From Legionella anisa (lineage in GTDB: Bacteria > Pseudomonadota > Gammaproteobacteria > Legionellales > Legionellaceae), in the NCBI RefSeq assembly GCF_001467525.1, contig NZ_LNXS01000001.1, positions 124,001 to 188,000 of the forward strand: a DNA stretch of 64,000 bases, given 5' to 3'. Below are positions 50,662-59,539 of the stretch, one piece after another. The notes under the pieces were generated by a model. That model was not told the origin of the DNA, ran no database searches, and was given only the letters and a program-made list of their open reading frames with translations. The position numbers and the translations under genes are program-made. Position 1 is the stretch's first letter, and each line of letters starts with the position of its first letter.

Positions 50662-52005
50662 ATGTTTAAAAACTCCACTCTTTACACACCTGAAACCACC
50701 TTAATGCATATCAGAAATGATATGAGTATTTGTCAAAGTGACTATCCAATCGACTGGTATCAAGAAGAATTCATTCCCTATGCTCAAGAGTACCAGGCAT
50801 TACCCGATCGTAAGCTCACAACTGTTTTAGCTTGGATGACTCCTTATCTTAAAAAAGCACAAGATCATTTTGGCGAGCGATTATTACTTCTGGCTCATTA
50901 CTACATGGGTGGCGATATTGTCCGTTTGGTTGAACAATTTGGTGGACTGATTGGTGACTCCTATCAATTGGCCTTGATGGCAGCTGAACATCCTGAAAAA
51001 TCCATTATTATTGAATCTGCAGTGCATTTCATGGCGGAGTCCATTAGTATTTTAGCGAATAAAAACCAACAGGTTTATATTACTAACCCTAAATCGGGTT
51101 GCACCATGGAGATGCTTGCCAAAGACTTCATGGTCGAACCTGCTTTTCTTGATTTGAACGAACGCTATGGTGCTGAGAATATTTTGCCAGTTTGTTATAT
51201 GAATACTTCCGGTCGAGTCAAAGCATTAACAGGCGCTCAAGGGGGGGCTGTTTGTACGAGTTCTAACGTAAAAAAAATATTCCAATGGGCGCTAAAGCAA
51301 AATAAAAAAATTCTTTTTATTCCCGATCAACATATGGGAGAAAACGTAGCTTATTGGTTAGGAATAAAAAATCTTGCCTACTGGCCCGGTGGAACGGCAG
51401 GAGCCCAATATTCACTTGCAGCGCAAGATTCAAAAACTCTAAAACAGTTTGATGAAGCCCAATTAATATTATTTGCAAGCCAATGTGCTGTACATACACA
51501 TTATCAACCTGAAATGTGTGATTATTGGCACAATCAAGGGTACACTACCATCGTTCATCCAGAATGCCGTAACTCGGTCATTAAAATAGCACAACACGCA
51601 GGTTCCACTGCGTTCATCTGGGACTATGTAGTCCATGATCGTGCTAAAACCAAACGTTATGCGATTGGTACTGAAAATCACATGGTAGAAAATCTAAAGC
51701 AATATTGTAATGGTTTAAATATCGAAGTAGTCAATTTGGCTGAAGCCCCAAAAAAAGAAAATGAAAAAGGAATAGGTTGTGGATGTGCTACCATGTCACG
51801 TAACGATCCCCCTCACCTCGTCGCGCTTGTTGATTTATTGAGACAGGGGAAAACAATGTCTTATAACGAAGTTAAAGCGGGTGATGTAGTTAATGAATTC
51901 ACGGGAAGTAGAAACAGACTACCGACAAATGATCAACAATGGGTTATCGATAATGCTAAAAAATCCTTGCAAATGATGATAGATATCACCGAAGATCGTA
52001 TTTAA
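50662..52005 (+). CDS. nadA: Quinolinate synthase NadA, long form
   Basis: [4Fe-4S] enzyme that condenses iminoaspartate (from NadB) with dihydroxyacetone phosphate to quinolinate. The 447 residues exceed the usual 350, with an N-terminal extension of about 60. Three cluster cysteine regions are present: Cys147 in KSGCTME, Cys302 in HPECRN, and Cys373/375 in GCGCATMSRND. YMNTSGRVKA and FIPDQHMGEN are family blocks. Together with nadB upstream and nadC at 40768 the whole de novo route from aspartate to NaMN is encoded in the window. Confidence 0.93.
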   Translation: MFKNSTLYTPETTLMHIRNDMSICQSDYPIDWYQEEFIPYAQEYQALPDRKLTTVLAWMTPYLKKAQDHFGERLLLLAHYYMGGDIVRLVEQFGGLIGDSYQLALMAAEHPEKSIIIESAVHFMAESISILANKNQQVYITNPKSGCTMEMLAKDFMVEPAFLDLNERYGAENILPVCYMNTSGRVKALTGAQGGAVCTSSNVKKIFQWALKQNKKILFIPDQHMGENVAYWLGIKNLAYWPGGTAGAQYSLAAQDSKTLKQFDEAQLILFASQCAVHTHYQPEMCDYWHNQGYTTIVHPECRNSVIKIAQHAGSTAFIWDYVVHDRAKTKRYAIGTENHMVENLKQYCNGLNIEVVNLAEAPKKENEKGIGCGCATMSRNDPPHLVALVDLLRQGKTMSYNEVKAGDVVNEFTGSRNRLPTNDQQWVIDNAKKSLQMMIDITEDRI

Positions 52006-52029
52006 TAAAACTAATTCATAATAATAAAA

Positions 52030-52112
52030 TGTAGCCTGGGTGCAGCGTAGCGGAACCCGGGGGTTCACTGATATAAATTTCCCGGGTTCCGCTACGCTGC
52101 ACCCAGGCTACA
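52030..52112. repeat. Palindromic repeat family 1 copy with matched arm changes
   Basis: This copy has GCAGCGTAGCGGAACCCGGG in the left arm and the exactly matching CCCGGGTTCCGCTACGCTGC in the right. Compared with other copies, the C-to-T change in one arm is compensated in the other. It lies between nadA (+) and the secreted protein gene (-). Confidence 0.85.
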
Positions 52113-52133
52113 ACGATCACTAAGTGACCCGAC

Positions 52134-52451
52134 TTAATGACAAGTACAGTTAGGTGACTGCGTCCCATCTTTACACTTTAGATGACCAGTAGCTTTATCA
52201 CATTGAGCAACCCCGCCATGCTTCGCACAACAACCTTTGGTACTAGTAGTGGTGCTCGTTGATTTTTTACAGGTACACGTAGGAGAATCTGTACCGTCCT
52301 TACACTTCTGATAACCCGTAGTTTGATTACAGGAAGCAACCCCGCCATGATTTGAACAACACACTGCATAGGCTCCAGCTAACGGACTTAATAAAAAAAG
52401 AAAAACAATAAGCTGAGCTATCCCTCTTGAAACTGAATGAGTATTTTTCAT
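52134..52451 (-). CDS. Small secreted protein with two CC-GGV cysteine modules
   Basis: The product of 105 residues from the ATG at 52451 (GGAG six bases upstream) has a signal peptide ending near AGAYA. Two nearly identical modules follow. Each reads C-C-(S/A)-x-H-G-G-V-A-x-C-x-x-x-T-G-x-x-K-C-K-D-G-T-x-S-P-x-C-T-C, joined by a Ser/Thr linker. The module also occurs in the gene at 21785. The even cysteine count suggests disulfides outside the cytoplasm. No known enzyme motif is present. The two DNA copies remain similar, indicating recent duplication. Confidence 0.78.
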   Translation of the reverse strand: MKNTHSVSRGIAQLIVFLFLLSPLAGAYAVCCSNHGGVASCNQTTGYQKCKDGTDSPTCTCKKSTSTTTSTKGCCAKHGGVAQCDKATGHLKCKDGTQSPNCTCH

Positions 52452-52514
52452 TTGAAACTCCATTTTCATCAATGACATTAATAATATAGAACATATTTAT
52501 TCATATCATGAAGT

Positions 52515-52889
52515 TCATGCTGTATAAAATTGGCACTGTTCCAGTCCTTGAGTGCAAACAAAACCACCCAATGCATCAACCCAATTGTAATCAAGACGCG
52601 ATGGAACTTTAGTCTGAACTTGCCACCATATTGAGTATTCACCCACTGAATTCCTATAAATGCACACCACCCCTTGCCCATATCCCGCAACCAAAATATT
52701 CGCCCGCACAAAATGAGTATTTTTGTCTCCTTGCGGACGATTAGGCGAATAAGGACTCACTGTCCATGGAGCTGGTGGAACGCCCCATTTTAAAGAAGTA
52801 GTTTGCGGATCAGGACAATTTGTTGCATGCCCCATTACCGTAAATTGTGCAAGAAAAAAACTAAAAATAACAAAATGATAGTTCCTCAT
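52515..52889 (-). CDS. Small secreted hypothetical protein (DUF3757-like)
   Basis: The 124-residue product starts with a signal peptide (about 1-22, ending GHA-T) and has a mature part beginning with NCPDP, with Trp-Pro-rich segments (WGVPPAPW), a V-C-I-Y strand and two later cysteines. The pattern CPDP, then an extended beta domain with a VxCIYxN strand, resembles small Legionella exported proteins called DUF3757, but this is from memory and not certain. AGAGGGAG precedes the ATG at good spacing. Same orientation as the CC-GGV gene downstream. Confidence 0.7.
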   Translation of the reverse strand: MRNYHFVIFSFFLAQFTVMGHATNCPDPQTTSLKWGVPPAPWTVSPYSPNRPQGDKNTHFVRANILVAGYGQGVVCIYRNSVGEYSIWWQVQTKVPSRLDYNWVDALGGFVCTQGLEQCQFYTA

Positions 52890-52943
52890 AACTCCCTCTT
52901 CAGTAATGAGCTATTTTTTAAATAATAATATACTAAAAACCCA

Positions 52944-52971
52944 TTGTGAGAATTTATTTCTTTGTTATAAT
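52944..52971 (+). promoter_or_regulatory. Promoter of tRNA-Leu
   Basis: TTGTGA (52944-52949) and a perfect TATAAT (52966-52971) are spaced by 16 bases, 12 bases before the tRNA 5' end. The GC-rich GGCCGC that follows is like a stringent discriminator. Confidence 0.72.
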
Positions 52972-52983
52972 GGCCGCTCAAAT

Positions 52984-53070
52984 GCCTGGGTGGCGGAATT
53001 GGTAGACGCGCCGGATTCAAAATCCGGTGGTGGTGACACCGTGTGGGTTCGAGTCCCACCCTAGGTACCA
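52984..53070 (+). tRNA. tRNA-Leu, anticodon CAA
   Basis: An 87-base class II tRNA with encoded CCA. The acceptor stem GCCTGGG pairs with CCTAGGT (two G-T pairs). The D arm contains GGTAGACGC. The anticodon stem CCGGA/TCCGG encloses TTCAAAA with anticodon CAA. The variable arm is long (TGGTGACACCGT region), and the T arm is GTGGG-TTCGAGT-CCCAC. It reads the UUG codon. No prophage or island adjoins it on either side, although its 3' end is a common integration target. Confidence 0.97.
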
Positions 53071-53251
53071 TAAATAGTATTCAGAATTTCAAAGCAAGCT
53101 CATATTAGCAAAGCGTAATGCGGGGTATTTACGGGTTTTACCATCCCCACTTCAAGCCATATTAATTCGTAAAAAGGTATATAATCCATTAGAGTTTTAC
53201 CCTAATGAAAAATGAAGAAGAACTTCTATATAAAAATTAAATGAGGAAGGT

Positions 53252-53677
53252 ATGATAATTCGAGTTTTCATTAATCTAGAAAAAGGTGAAATAGGCTTAC
53301 GCGCTAATAAAAGTAATCAGAGCAGCGATGAGATTAAAGAGCTCATTGATTTTTTAAATGACCATCCTGAAATTACAACAATTCATTTCTCCCACAGCTT
53401 CATTACTCAAGAACTTGCTGAAAAACTAGCAGCAATACAAACAGTTAAAAAGATTAATTTATTTAATCACTCCCACGTGACTTTTGATTTCTATAAGAAT
53501 TCTAATTCTAGTGTTGTGGCTGATTTCCAACAAAAATATGTTCAAGAATCAGACCTGTTGCAATCAGGTTTTTTTGCTTCGAAAGAGCCAGCCAATCCAA
53601 ATTCAAATCAATTGCCAGAAAACGGGCGTAGCCTGGTTGCTTGCTGTAGGTTGGGCCTTGGCCCAACTTTTCTTTAA
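53252..53677 (+). CDS. Hypothetical protein whose C terminus is encoded by a repeat
   Basis: The 141-residue protein is not recognised. It starts after AGGAAGG. Residues 1-90 resemble one leucine-rich-repeat-like beta-alpha unit (ITTIHFSHSFITQELAEKLAAI, then VKKINLFNHSHVTF). From about residue 125 the sequence SLVACCRLGLGPTFL is encoded by GTAGCCTGGTTGCTTGCTG and the left arm of a palindromic repeat, so the original C terminus was probably replaced by the insertion. No signal peptide or membrane segment. It follows the tRNA-Leu gene. Confidence 0.6.
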   Translation: MIIRVFINLEKGEIGLRANKSNQSSDEIKELIDFLNDHPEITTIHFSHSFITQELAEKLAAIQTVKKINLFNHSHVTFDFYKNSNSSVVADFQQKYVQESDLLQSGFFASKEPANPNSNQLPENGRSLVACCRLGLGPTFL

Positions 53678-53746
53678 TGACTAAGATAAGAATGAATAAA
53701 AAATTATTGAATTATATAAAAATGTTGGGCCAAGGCCTAACCTACA
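53645..53746. repeat. Palindromic repeat with GTTGGGCC arms
   Basis: TGTAGGTTGGGCCTTGGCCC at 53645 onward and its inverted partner ending at 53746 (arms of 23 bases, one mismatch) surround 56 AT-rich bases. Each arm contains its own small palindrome GGGCCTTGGCCC. The preceding GTAGCCTGGTTGCTTGC is shared with the small element at 32249. Confidence 0.75.
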
Positions 53747-53924
53747 CACGTAGGAAAAAAGTTAGGGGGCTTATCAAAAACTGACGATACCTCAGATTTT
53801 ACTTGTCAACCTACAATTACATGTACTCAATTTTCTTATTATTTGATTTAAATATAAAATAATAAAAATCTGCCTATACTATAAGAAAACACAACATACG
53901 CTTTACGCAACTTAAGGAATTAAG

Positions 53925-54509
53925 ATGTCGACTAAGTGGATTAAGAGTCATCTGACTTTGGTAGCTGGACTTTCATTGCCCATACTGCTCATACTTGTTT
54001 TCGTTATTGCAAATATTCCTTTTTTTAAAACAGATCCTCCTCGTTATAACCTCCTATTCTCTATATTGGATTCTTCTTCTTCCCCCTTTCCAGTGCAAGT
54101 CAACTTTATCGTTAGAAATGATCGGTTGATCGCTCAATATTCAAAAGTTCAAAATAATTATTGGGGGATTAAAAAACTCTATTTTTTTGACGCAAAAAAG
54201 CAAAAGGTGCAAGAACTTTCCATAGATTTTCCACACCTTAACAACAACGAAAATTTCAAAGAAGAGGTGGTGCAATCAACCAAACAATTTAAACTGGATA
54301 CCTCACTGGAATCTCCTGACGGTTATGTCCTGTACACAAACAACAATAATTTAAACACGGGATTACTAACCGATCTTTTTCTAGGTAGTCATTATCGAAA
54401 TAATACGATCTGCCTCAAAAAGGATTCTACCTGCGTCAAATTATACAATTTAGGTACACGCTATTTTACTTCGAATAATGTCCAATTTATTGGTTGGGTT
54501 AAACCATGA
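53925..54509 (+). CDS. Membrane-anchored hypothetical protein paired with a DUF2157-type gene
   Basis: The 194-residue protein has one membrane segment (about residues 10-33) and a soluble part rich in Asn, Lys and aromatic residues, with a C-terminal pair of cysteines. In other bacteria a one-helix GDYXXLXY-type protein accompanies a DUF2157 membrane protein; here the PPRYNLLFSI segment is at the corresponding place but does not fit the motif exactly. It overlaps the next gene by 4 bases (ATGA), so they are coupled. Function unknown. Confidence 0.65.
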   Translation: MSTKWIKSHLTLVAGLSLPILLILVFVIANIPFFKTDPPRYNLLFSILDSSSSPFPVQVNFIVRNDRLIAQYSKVQNNYWGIKKLYFFDAKKQKVQELSIDFPHLNNNENFKEEVVQSTKQFKLDTSLESPDGYVLYTNNNNLNTGLLTDLFLGSHYRNNTICLKKDSTCVKLYNLGTRYFTSNNVQFIGWVKP

Positions 54510-55729
54510 ATAAAGACGAGGCGTTAGAAAAAATCGTTGAACTCGCCAAACGTTTTCAAATCGACATTAAAGAAATCGCATTGGCGTTGAAACCCGCTCA
54601 GACTACGAGCCCTGAAGATCAAACCAATTGGTTAAATAAACTGTATAGCTATATAGGCGGGATACTTATTTTTGCTGGGATTTGTGCATTGATTGCCATG
54701 AAATGGCAAGACTTTAATCTCTACGAACGTGTTACCTTGACGCTAGGTTTTGGTTTTTGCTCATTCATTTTGGCATTTGTATGTCTAAAATACCCTAATT
54801 ACCAAAAAGCTTCGACACCTTTATTTTTGATTGCCCTATTCCTCGAACCTGCAGGACTTATCATTTTGTTGCAGGAATACGATTTAATGCTGCCAATATG
54901 GTGGATATTAATCATAGCGATTATCTATTTCACACATCAACGTTTTGCCATTTTATCGGATAAACCACTCGTTCTTGCAATCACGACTGTTGTATTTGGA
55001 TGGATTCTTTTCGCCTACACAGAGGATATTAACCGTATTATTTTAAATTTGGGTTTTGGCTTTTTAATCTTCCTTTTGGGTCTTTATTACCAAGAGAAGC
55101 AATATAAAATTACAGTTCCTTTGTTTCTTGTTGCCGCGATCCTTGAAGCGAGTGGATTGCTTACCCTCTTATCACAATACACTTCCATATTGATGCCTAC
55201 CTGGGGAGTGCTCGTAGTAAGCTTGATTCTTTTTCTGCAACACAGCGTTGCTTTTATAAGCACCAGACAGACGGTATTGGCTTTTATTACCTTGATTTTC
55301 CTCTATTCTTTTTTCTTGGCAGCATTCGAATTACTCGGTGTGCCAGAGCGCTTAAAATGGTTTATTCTCAGTGCATCCTTACTCGCTGTCAGTTCATTTA
55401 TAAATCACTCAAAATATCAAAGTATTGCTGGGTTACTCTTTTTCATATCATCAGTGGCACTGCTTTTAGTAACCTTCGACATCGTTAAAAATAAACCTTA
55501 TGAACTACTTTATTTAGGATTATCTTGTGGCTTAATTTATATGGCTATTATAGAAAGCAGCCGAGTCTTACTCATAACTGCAAGCTTGGCGACACTGGGT
55601 TTCATTTTATATTTTTCAAGCCAGCATTTCCCTCATACTATAGGTTGGCCAATTACTTTGATTTTAATTGGATTACTCTTAGTTGGCGTCAGTGGTATTG
55701 TCATCAAATTAAATAAAAAATATATGTAG
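54506..55729 (+). CDS. DUF2157-type polytopic membrane protein
   Basis: A 407-residue inner-membrane protein with about 12 hydrophobic segments after an N-terminal cytosolic part of about 50 residues (helical, ALEKIVELAKRFQIDIKEI). The segment WLNKLYSYIGGILIFAGICALIAMKWQDF is typical of DUF2157, shortened to its key feature: G-G-x-L-x-x-x-G then W-x-x-x-x. It is internally repetitive, with a similar FLIFLLGLYYQEKQYKITVPLFLVA pattern occurring twice. No transport signature was found. Its partner precedes it in the operon, and a family-2 repeat begins at its stop codon. Confidence 0.78.
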   Translation: MNKDEALEKIVELAKRFQIDIKEIALALKPAQTTSPEDQTNWLNKLYSYIGGILIFAGICALIAMKWQDFNLYERVTLTLGFGFCSFILAFVCLKYPNYQKASTPLFLIALFLEPAGLIILLQEYDLMLPIWWILIIAIIYFTHQRFAILSDKPLVLAITTVVFGWILFAYTEDINRIILNLGFGFLIFLLGLYYQEKQYKITVPLFLVAAILEASGLLTLLSQYTSILMPTWGVLVVSLILFLQHSVAFISTRQTVLAFITLIFLYSFFLAAFELLGVPERLKWFILSASLLAVSSFINHSKYQSIAGLLFFISSVALLLVTFDIVKNKPYELLYLGLSCGLIYMAIIESSRVLLITASLATLGFILYFSSQHFPHTIGWPITLILIGLLLVGVSGIVIKLNKKYM

Positions 55730-55785
55730 GGTCTGTTACAATTCTACTCCCTTGGCCAAAATGCAGCGAATTGTAATCAGACCCT
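55728..55785. repeat. Palindromic repeat family 2, minimal copy
   Basis: AGGGTCTGTTACAATTC and GAATTGTAATCAGACCCT are inverted arms around 24 bases. The stem would be stable and lies between converging genes; the left end overlaps the stop codon of the DUF2157-type gene. Confidence 0.8.
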
Positions 55786-55790
55786 ATTTA

Positions 55791-57050
55791 CTACTGTACA
55801 GGATTCAACTCCCCCTCTTTCTCTACTTCATCCAGGTCTTGTTGATCTTCTTTAGTTTGCTCTTTAATCAAGATTAAAAAAGGGATAAATGCTAAAGCAA
55901 ATAAAATAGAGAGTTGATACAAACCAACCCAACCTATAGCCATTTGAATGCTCGCAGCGACAGGTCCAGAAATAATACGAGGTATTGTCGATAAAGCGAC
56001 AAGCATAGAAAACTGAGTTCCAGTATATTGTTTATTTACCAAACGCATGAATAAAGCCACCAGTGCAGTAGAACCCATACCCGCTGCAAAGTTGTCAAAA
56101 AAAACTGCGATTGCCAATAAGGTAACATTCTTTCCCACTATTGCTAAAGCAACAAATAAAACGTTGGTTAATGCCTGCAGTAAACCAAAAAAAAGCAACG
56201 ACCGATATAAAGAAAAACGGATTAATAAAAATCCTGCACACAAGCCTCCAAGTAAGATGGATCCAACTCCCAGCATTTTATTGATGTAGCCAATTGTCTC
56301 TAAAGAAAAACCAAGCCCTTGGATTAAAAAAGGCATGACAATCCCGCTGGTAGTCGTCGTAAATGCTTCACCTAACTTATAACAAAAAATAAAGAGAAAA
56401 AGAGGAATAACTCCTGGACGGAACACTAATTCCTTAATAGGAGCTAAAAAAGATAAAGCAAAATTACTTTTTTCTTTGATTGGCACACTGGGTTCTTGGC
56501 TCAAGAAAACAGCGAACATGCCAGCAATCATCATGAGGCCCATAAAGCGATAAGTAAAAGCCCAGCCTAGTTTCTGAGCCATAACTAAAGCCAAGCCACC
56601 TGACAACAATAAAGCAATCCGATAGCCTAATACTGCTAAAGAAGCGCCTAAAGCATGTTCACTAGTTGGCAAATATTCTGCTCGATGTGCATCGATTGCT
56701 ATATCTTGAGTGGCAGAAAAACAAGCGATAATCAAAGCCAGAAAAGCCATCAATTTAGGATATTGTTCAGGGGTAAACCAAGCCATTAAATTAAATCCAA
56801 GAAGCAATAGGCATTGCATACTTAAAATCCAACTTCGTCTCTTACCCATACTGAATAGGGAATAGCGATCCAGAATAGGTCCCCAGAAAATACGATAAGC
56901 ATAGGGTAAACTAATTAAACTTAATGTTCCGGTAGCAAAGACGGACATCCCACTGTATGCAAACCATGCCTGCAAAGTACTACTGATTAACGCCATAGGT
57001 AAGCCAGAGGAAAAACCTAAAATGAAAACAATAAATAGGCGTTTGTTCAT
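55791..57050 (-). CDS. AmpG-family MFS permease
   Basis: A 12-helix major-facilitator transporter of 419 residues resembling the anhydromuropeptide importer AmpG. The N terminus has GFSSGLPMALISSTLQAWF, the AmpG hallmark, followed by the SLPYAYRIFWGPILDRY loop and the ATQDIAIDAHRAEYL region. It would bring recycled wall fragments (GlcNAc-anhydroMurNAc peptides) into the cytoplasm. Legionella genomes carry several AmpG-like paralogues, so the exact substrate remains open. It is downstream of mip, on the same strand, with a hairpin between. Confidence 0.87.
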   Translation of the reverse strand: MNKRLFIVFILGFSSGLPMALISSTLQAWFAYSGMSVFATGTLSLISLPYAYRIFWGPILDRYSLFSMGKRRSWILSMQCLLLLGFNLMAWFTPEQYPKLMAFLALIIACFSATQDIAIDAHRAEYLPTSEHALGASLAVLGYRIALLLSGGLALVMAQKLGWAFTYRFMGLMMIAGMFAVFLSQEPSVPIKEKSNFALSFLAPIKELVFRPGVIPLFLFIFCYKLGEAFTTTTSGIVMPFLIQGLGFSLETIGYINKMLGVGSILLGGLCAGFLLIRFSLYRSLLFFGLLQALTNVLFVALAIVGKNVTLLAIAVFFDNFAAGMGSTALVALFMRLVNKQYTGTQFSMLVALSTIPRIISGPVAASIQMAIGWVGLYQLSILFALAFIPFLILIKEQTKEDQQDLDEVEKEGELNPVQ

Positions 57051-57125
57051 CTTGCGGATCTCTTTAAGGCAGGATAACTTGTTCTCTAAAGGAAAATCTC
57101 ACTTTTGTTTTACGAATGAGATACG

Positions 57126-57149
57126 ATAAGGAGGGAAATCCCTCCTTAT
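57126..57149 (-). terminator. Terminator-like hairpin after mip
   Basis: ATAAGGAGGG and CCCTCCTTAT form a 10-bp perfect stem with a 4-base loop, four bases beyond the mip stop. It fits the monocistronic transcription known for mip, although no T-run follows. Confidence 0.6.
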
Positions 57150-57152
57150 TGA

Positions 57153-57851
57153 TTAGGCAGATTTTTTCACAGAGATCAAATGAATTTTGAAAATCAAAGT
57201 TTCATTTGGACCTATAGGACCACCTACACTACGTGGGCCATAAGCTAAGTCTGAAGGAACATAAATTTCCCAAGTAGAACCAGCAGGCATTAATTGTAAT
57301 GCTTCAGTCCAACCAGGAATAACTTGTGATACTTGGAATGTAGCTGGCTTACCTGTTTTTTCAGTACTATCAAATACAGTACCATCAATTAAAGTACCAG
57401 TGTATTCAACAGTTACTGTGTCCGCTTTACCGGGTTTATTTCCTGTACCTGCTTCAATAACTTTATATTGTAAACCGCTTGGCAGTACCGTTACGCCAGA
57501 TTTTGATTTGTTAGTTGATAAAAAAGCATCGCCTTTAGATTTGTTTTCTTCAGCTTTTTTATTAAACTCAGCGCTGCGTTTCGCCATCAACTCTTTTTGG
57601 AATTTATTCAGAACATCTTTCATTTGTTGTTCTGTCAAAATCAATTGGGCACCAGACATTCCGTCTTGCATTCCTTTAGCTAATGCGTCCGGATTAATAT
57701 CAATACCTTGATTTTTGAAATTTTTTCCTAAATCAGCACCAATACTATAAGATAATTTATCCTTATCCGTAACAAGCGATGTAGCATCAGCTGCCATTAC
57801 AGTAGACATTGCCAGCCCCATGACGGCCGCAGTGACCAATTTCATCTTCAT
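57153..57851 (-). CDS. mip: Macrophage infectivity potentiator Mip, FKBP-type peptidyl-prolyl isomerase
   Basis: Surface/periplasmic homodimeric prolyl isomerase needed for full virulence in Legionella. From the ATG at 57851 (AAGGGGA upstream) the protein has a signal peptide (about 1-20), an N-terminal dimerisation region with [18 protein letters not shown], a long connecting helix rich in Lys and Glu, and a C-terminal FKBP domain with [29 protein letters not shown] and [17 protein letters not shown]. It agrees almost throughout with L. pneumophila Mip as remembered but with scattered changes, so the species is another Legionella. Inhibitors such as FK506 bind this domain. Confidence 0.98.
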   Translation of the reverse strand: MKMKLVTAAVMGLAMSTVMAADATSLVTDKDKLSYSIGADLGKNFKNQGIDINPDALAKGMQDGMSGAQLILTEQQMKDVLNKFQKELMAKRSAEFNKKAEENKSKGDAFLSTNKSKSGVTVLPSGLQYKVIEAGTGNKPGKADTVTVEYTGTLIDGTVFDSTEKTGKPATFQVSQVIPGWTEALQLMPAGSTWEIYVPSDLAYGPRSVGGPIGPNETLIFKIHLISVKKSA

Positions 57852-58162
57852 AAAGAATCCCCTTGTAGTCTTTCTATTGTGCATATCTTTCCAATTTTGA
57901 TAGAAAAAGATATTACATTTTAAAATGCAACATAATTCTGCCTAAATTCATATGAAATTACCAGTATTTATGCTCGATTAATTGTAACTATATTATAAAG
58001 TTCATTGCATTAAGGATATTCTTAATGCATCTAAAGTTTATAGACTAATCCAGCAAAAGATGCACGTAAATTATTAAAGTAAATAGTCCGCTATAATTAA
58101 AATAGACAAATAATTAAGATTTCTCTACACTTTGCACTAATTGTAACAAGAGATTATTCCAC
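57852..58162. other. Divergent regulatory region between mip and sdaA
   Basis: 311 bases hold both promoters. The AT-rich part next to mip shows no clear hexamer pair. A palindrome at 58006-58029 is a candidate operator, and a TATAAT at 58092-58097 lies about 65 bases upstream of the sdaA ATG. No ORF was found. Confidence 0.5.
58006..58029. promoter_or_regulatory. Palindromic operator candidate
   Basis: TGCATTAAG-GATATT-CTTAATGCA is a perfect 9-base inverted repeat with a 6-base, nearly symmetrical centre. It lies midway between mip and sdaA, upstream of the TATAAT at 58092. The size and symmetry suit a dimeric regulator. Confidence 0.4.
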
Positions 58163-59539
58163 ATGAACATCAGTGTATTTGATTTATTTTCCATTGGAAT
58201 TGGCCCATCAAGCTCGCATACTGTAGGGCCTATGCTTGCCGCTAATGCGTTTTTAACCTTACTCGAAGACAAGCAACTCATGAATCAAGTTCAACGGGTT
58301 AAAACCGAACTTTATGGTTCGCTGGCTTTAACCGGAAAAGGTCATGGAACAGATAAAGCCATTTTAAACGGACTGGAAAATAAAGCACCTGAAACTGTTG
58401 CTCCTGAGTCTATGGTGCCACGCATGCATGAAATCATTGACTCCCATACGTTAAATCTGGCAGGTAAGAAAAATATTAACTTTAATGAAGCAACTGATTT
58501 TCTTTTTTTACAAAAAGAGCTTTTGCCTAAACATTCTAATGGAATGCGTTTTTCTGCTTTTGATAGCCAGAACAATTTATTAATTGCGCAAGTTTATTAC
58601 TCAATTGGCGGTGGTTTTATAACTACAGAAGAAGACTTTTCCAAAGCCACTGAAGATACAAACCCACCTCCATATCCATTTTCAACAGCAGCCCAACTTC
58701 TGGAACTGTGTCAAAAAAATAATTTAAGCATCGCGGAATTAATGTTAGTTAATGAAAAAACCTGGCTTAGCACTGAAGAAATTCATAAGGGTATTTTGGC
58801 AATTGCCAAGGTCATGGATGATTGCATCGCCAATGGATGTAAACACGATGGCATTTTACCAGGAGGGCTTAATTTAAAAAGACGAGCTCCTGATTTATAT
58901 AAAAAACTCATGAATGAAAAAGGAGTAAAAAGCATTTTTGAGCAATCCGATATTATGAATTGGTTAAATCTTTATGCCATGGCAGTCAATGAAGAAAATG
59001 CAGCTGGCGGACGCATCGTTACCGCACCAACTAATGGTGCAGCAGGCATTATTCCAGCCGTACTGAAATATTGCCGACATGCTCATGATAAAATGAGTGA
59101 TGAAGATATTTACACCTATTTTCTTACTGCCGCTGCGATAGGCATACTTTACAAAAAGGGAGCTTCCATTTCTGGAGCCGAAGTAGGTTGCCAAGGCGAA
59201 GTGGGTGTTGCCTCCTCTATGGCTGCGGCAGGCCTTACAGCGGTTCTCGGAGGAACTGTGGCTCAGGTAGAAAATGCTGCAGAAATTGCTATGGAACATC
59301 ATTTGGGTATGACCTGTGATCCAGTCTTGGGTTTGGTACAAATACCCTGTATTGAACGCAATGCGATGGGTGCAGTAAAAGCAGTGAACGCAACGCGAAT
59401 GGCGCTTATTGGTGATGGTCAACACCAAATTTCTTTAGATAAAGTCATCAAGACCATGAAACAAACCGGAATGGACATGCAAAGTATTTATAAAGAAACA
59501 TCGATGGGGGGATTGGCTGTTAATCTACCTGAGTGTTAA
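58163..59539 (+). CDS. sdaA: L-serine dehydratase SdaA
   Basis: Iron-sulfur enzyme turning serine into pyruvate and ammonia, a main carbon entry for Legionella. The 458-residue single-chain form has the N-terminal beta domain with [16 protein letters not shown] and the catalytic alpha domain with [19 protein letters not shown], the [11 protein letters not shown] cysteine and [16 protein letters not shown] cysteine of the [4Fe-4S] cluster; a third lies at the C terminus (PEC). Its last codon overlaps the end of the converging gene by 20 bases. Pyruvate made here could feed PpsA. Confidence 0.96.
   Translation: MNISVFDLFSIGIGPSSSHTVGPMLAANAFLTLLEDKQLMNQVQRVKTELYGSLALTGKGHGTDKAILNGLENKAPETVAPESMVPRMHEIIDSHTLNLAGKKNINFNEATDFLFLQKELLPKHSNGMRFSAFDSQNNLLIAQVYYSIGGGFITTEEDFSKATEDTNPPPYPFSTAAQLLELCQKNNLSIAELMLVNEKTWLSTEEIHKGILAIAKVMDDCIANGCKHDGILPGGLNLKRRAPDLYKKLMNEKGVKSIFEQSDIMNWLNLYAMAVNEENAAGGRIVTAPTNGAAGIIPAVLKYCRHAHDKMSDEDIYTYFLTAAAIGILYKKGASISGAEVGCQGEVGVASSMAAAGLTAVLGGTVAQVENAAEIAMEHHLGMTCDPVLGLVQIPCIERNAMGAVKAVNATRMALIGDGQHQISLDKVIKTMKQTGMDMQSIYKETSMGGLAVNLPEC

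Noticed and set aside
52478-52711. Minus-strand ORF of 77 codons
   Set aside because: It is an alternative frame of the secreted protein gene at 52515-52889, which has a signal peptide and a ribosome binding site.
52886-53071. Minus-strand ORF reading MVPRVGLEPTR and similar
   Set aside because: It is the antisense translation of the tRNA-Leu gene, a well-known false ORF.
53071-53251. Integrated island after the tRNA-Leu gene
   Set aside because: No integrase gene and no direct repeat of the tRNA 3' end were found in the window.
58964-59428. Minus-strand ORF of 154 codons
   Set aside because: It is a shadow of the conserved sdaA coding sequence.
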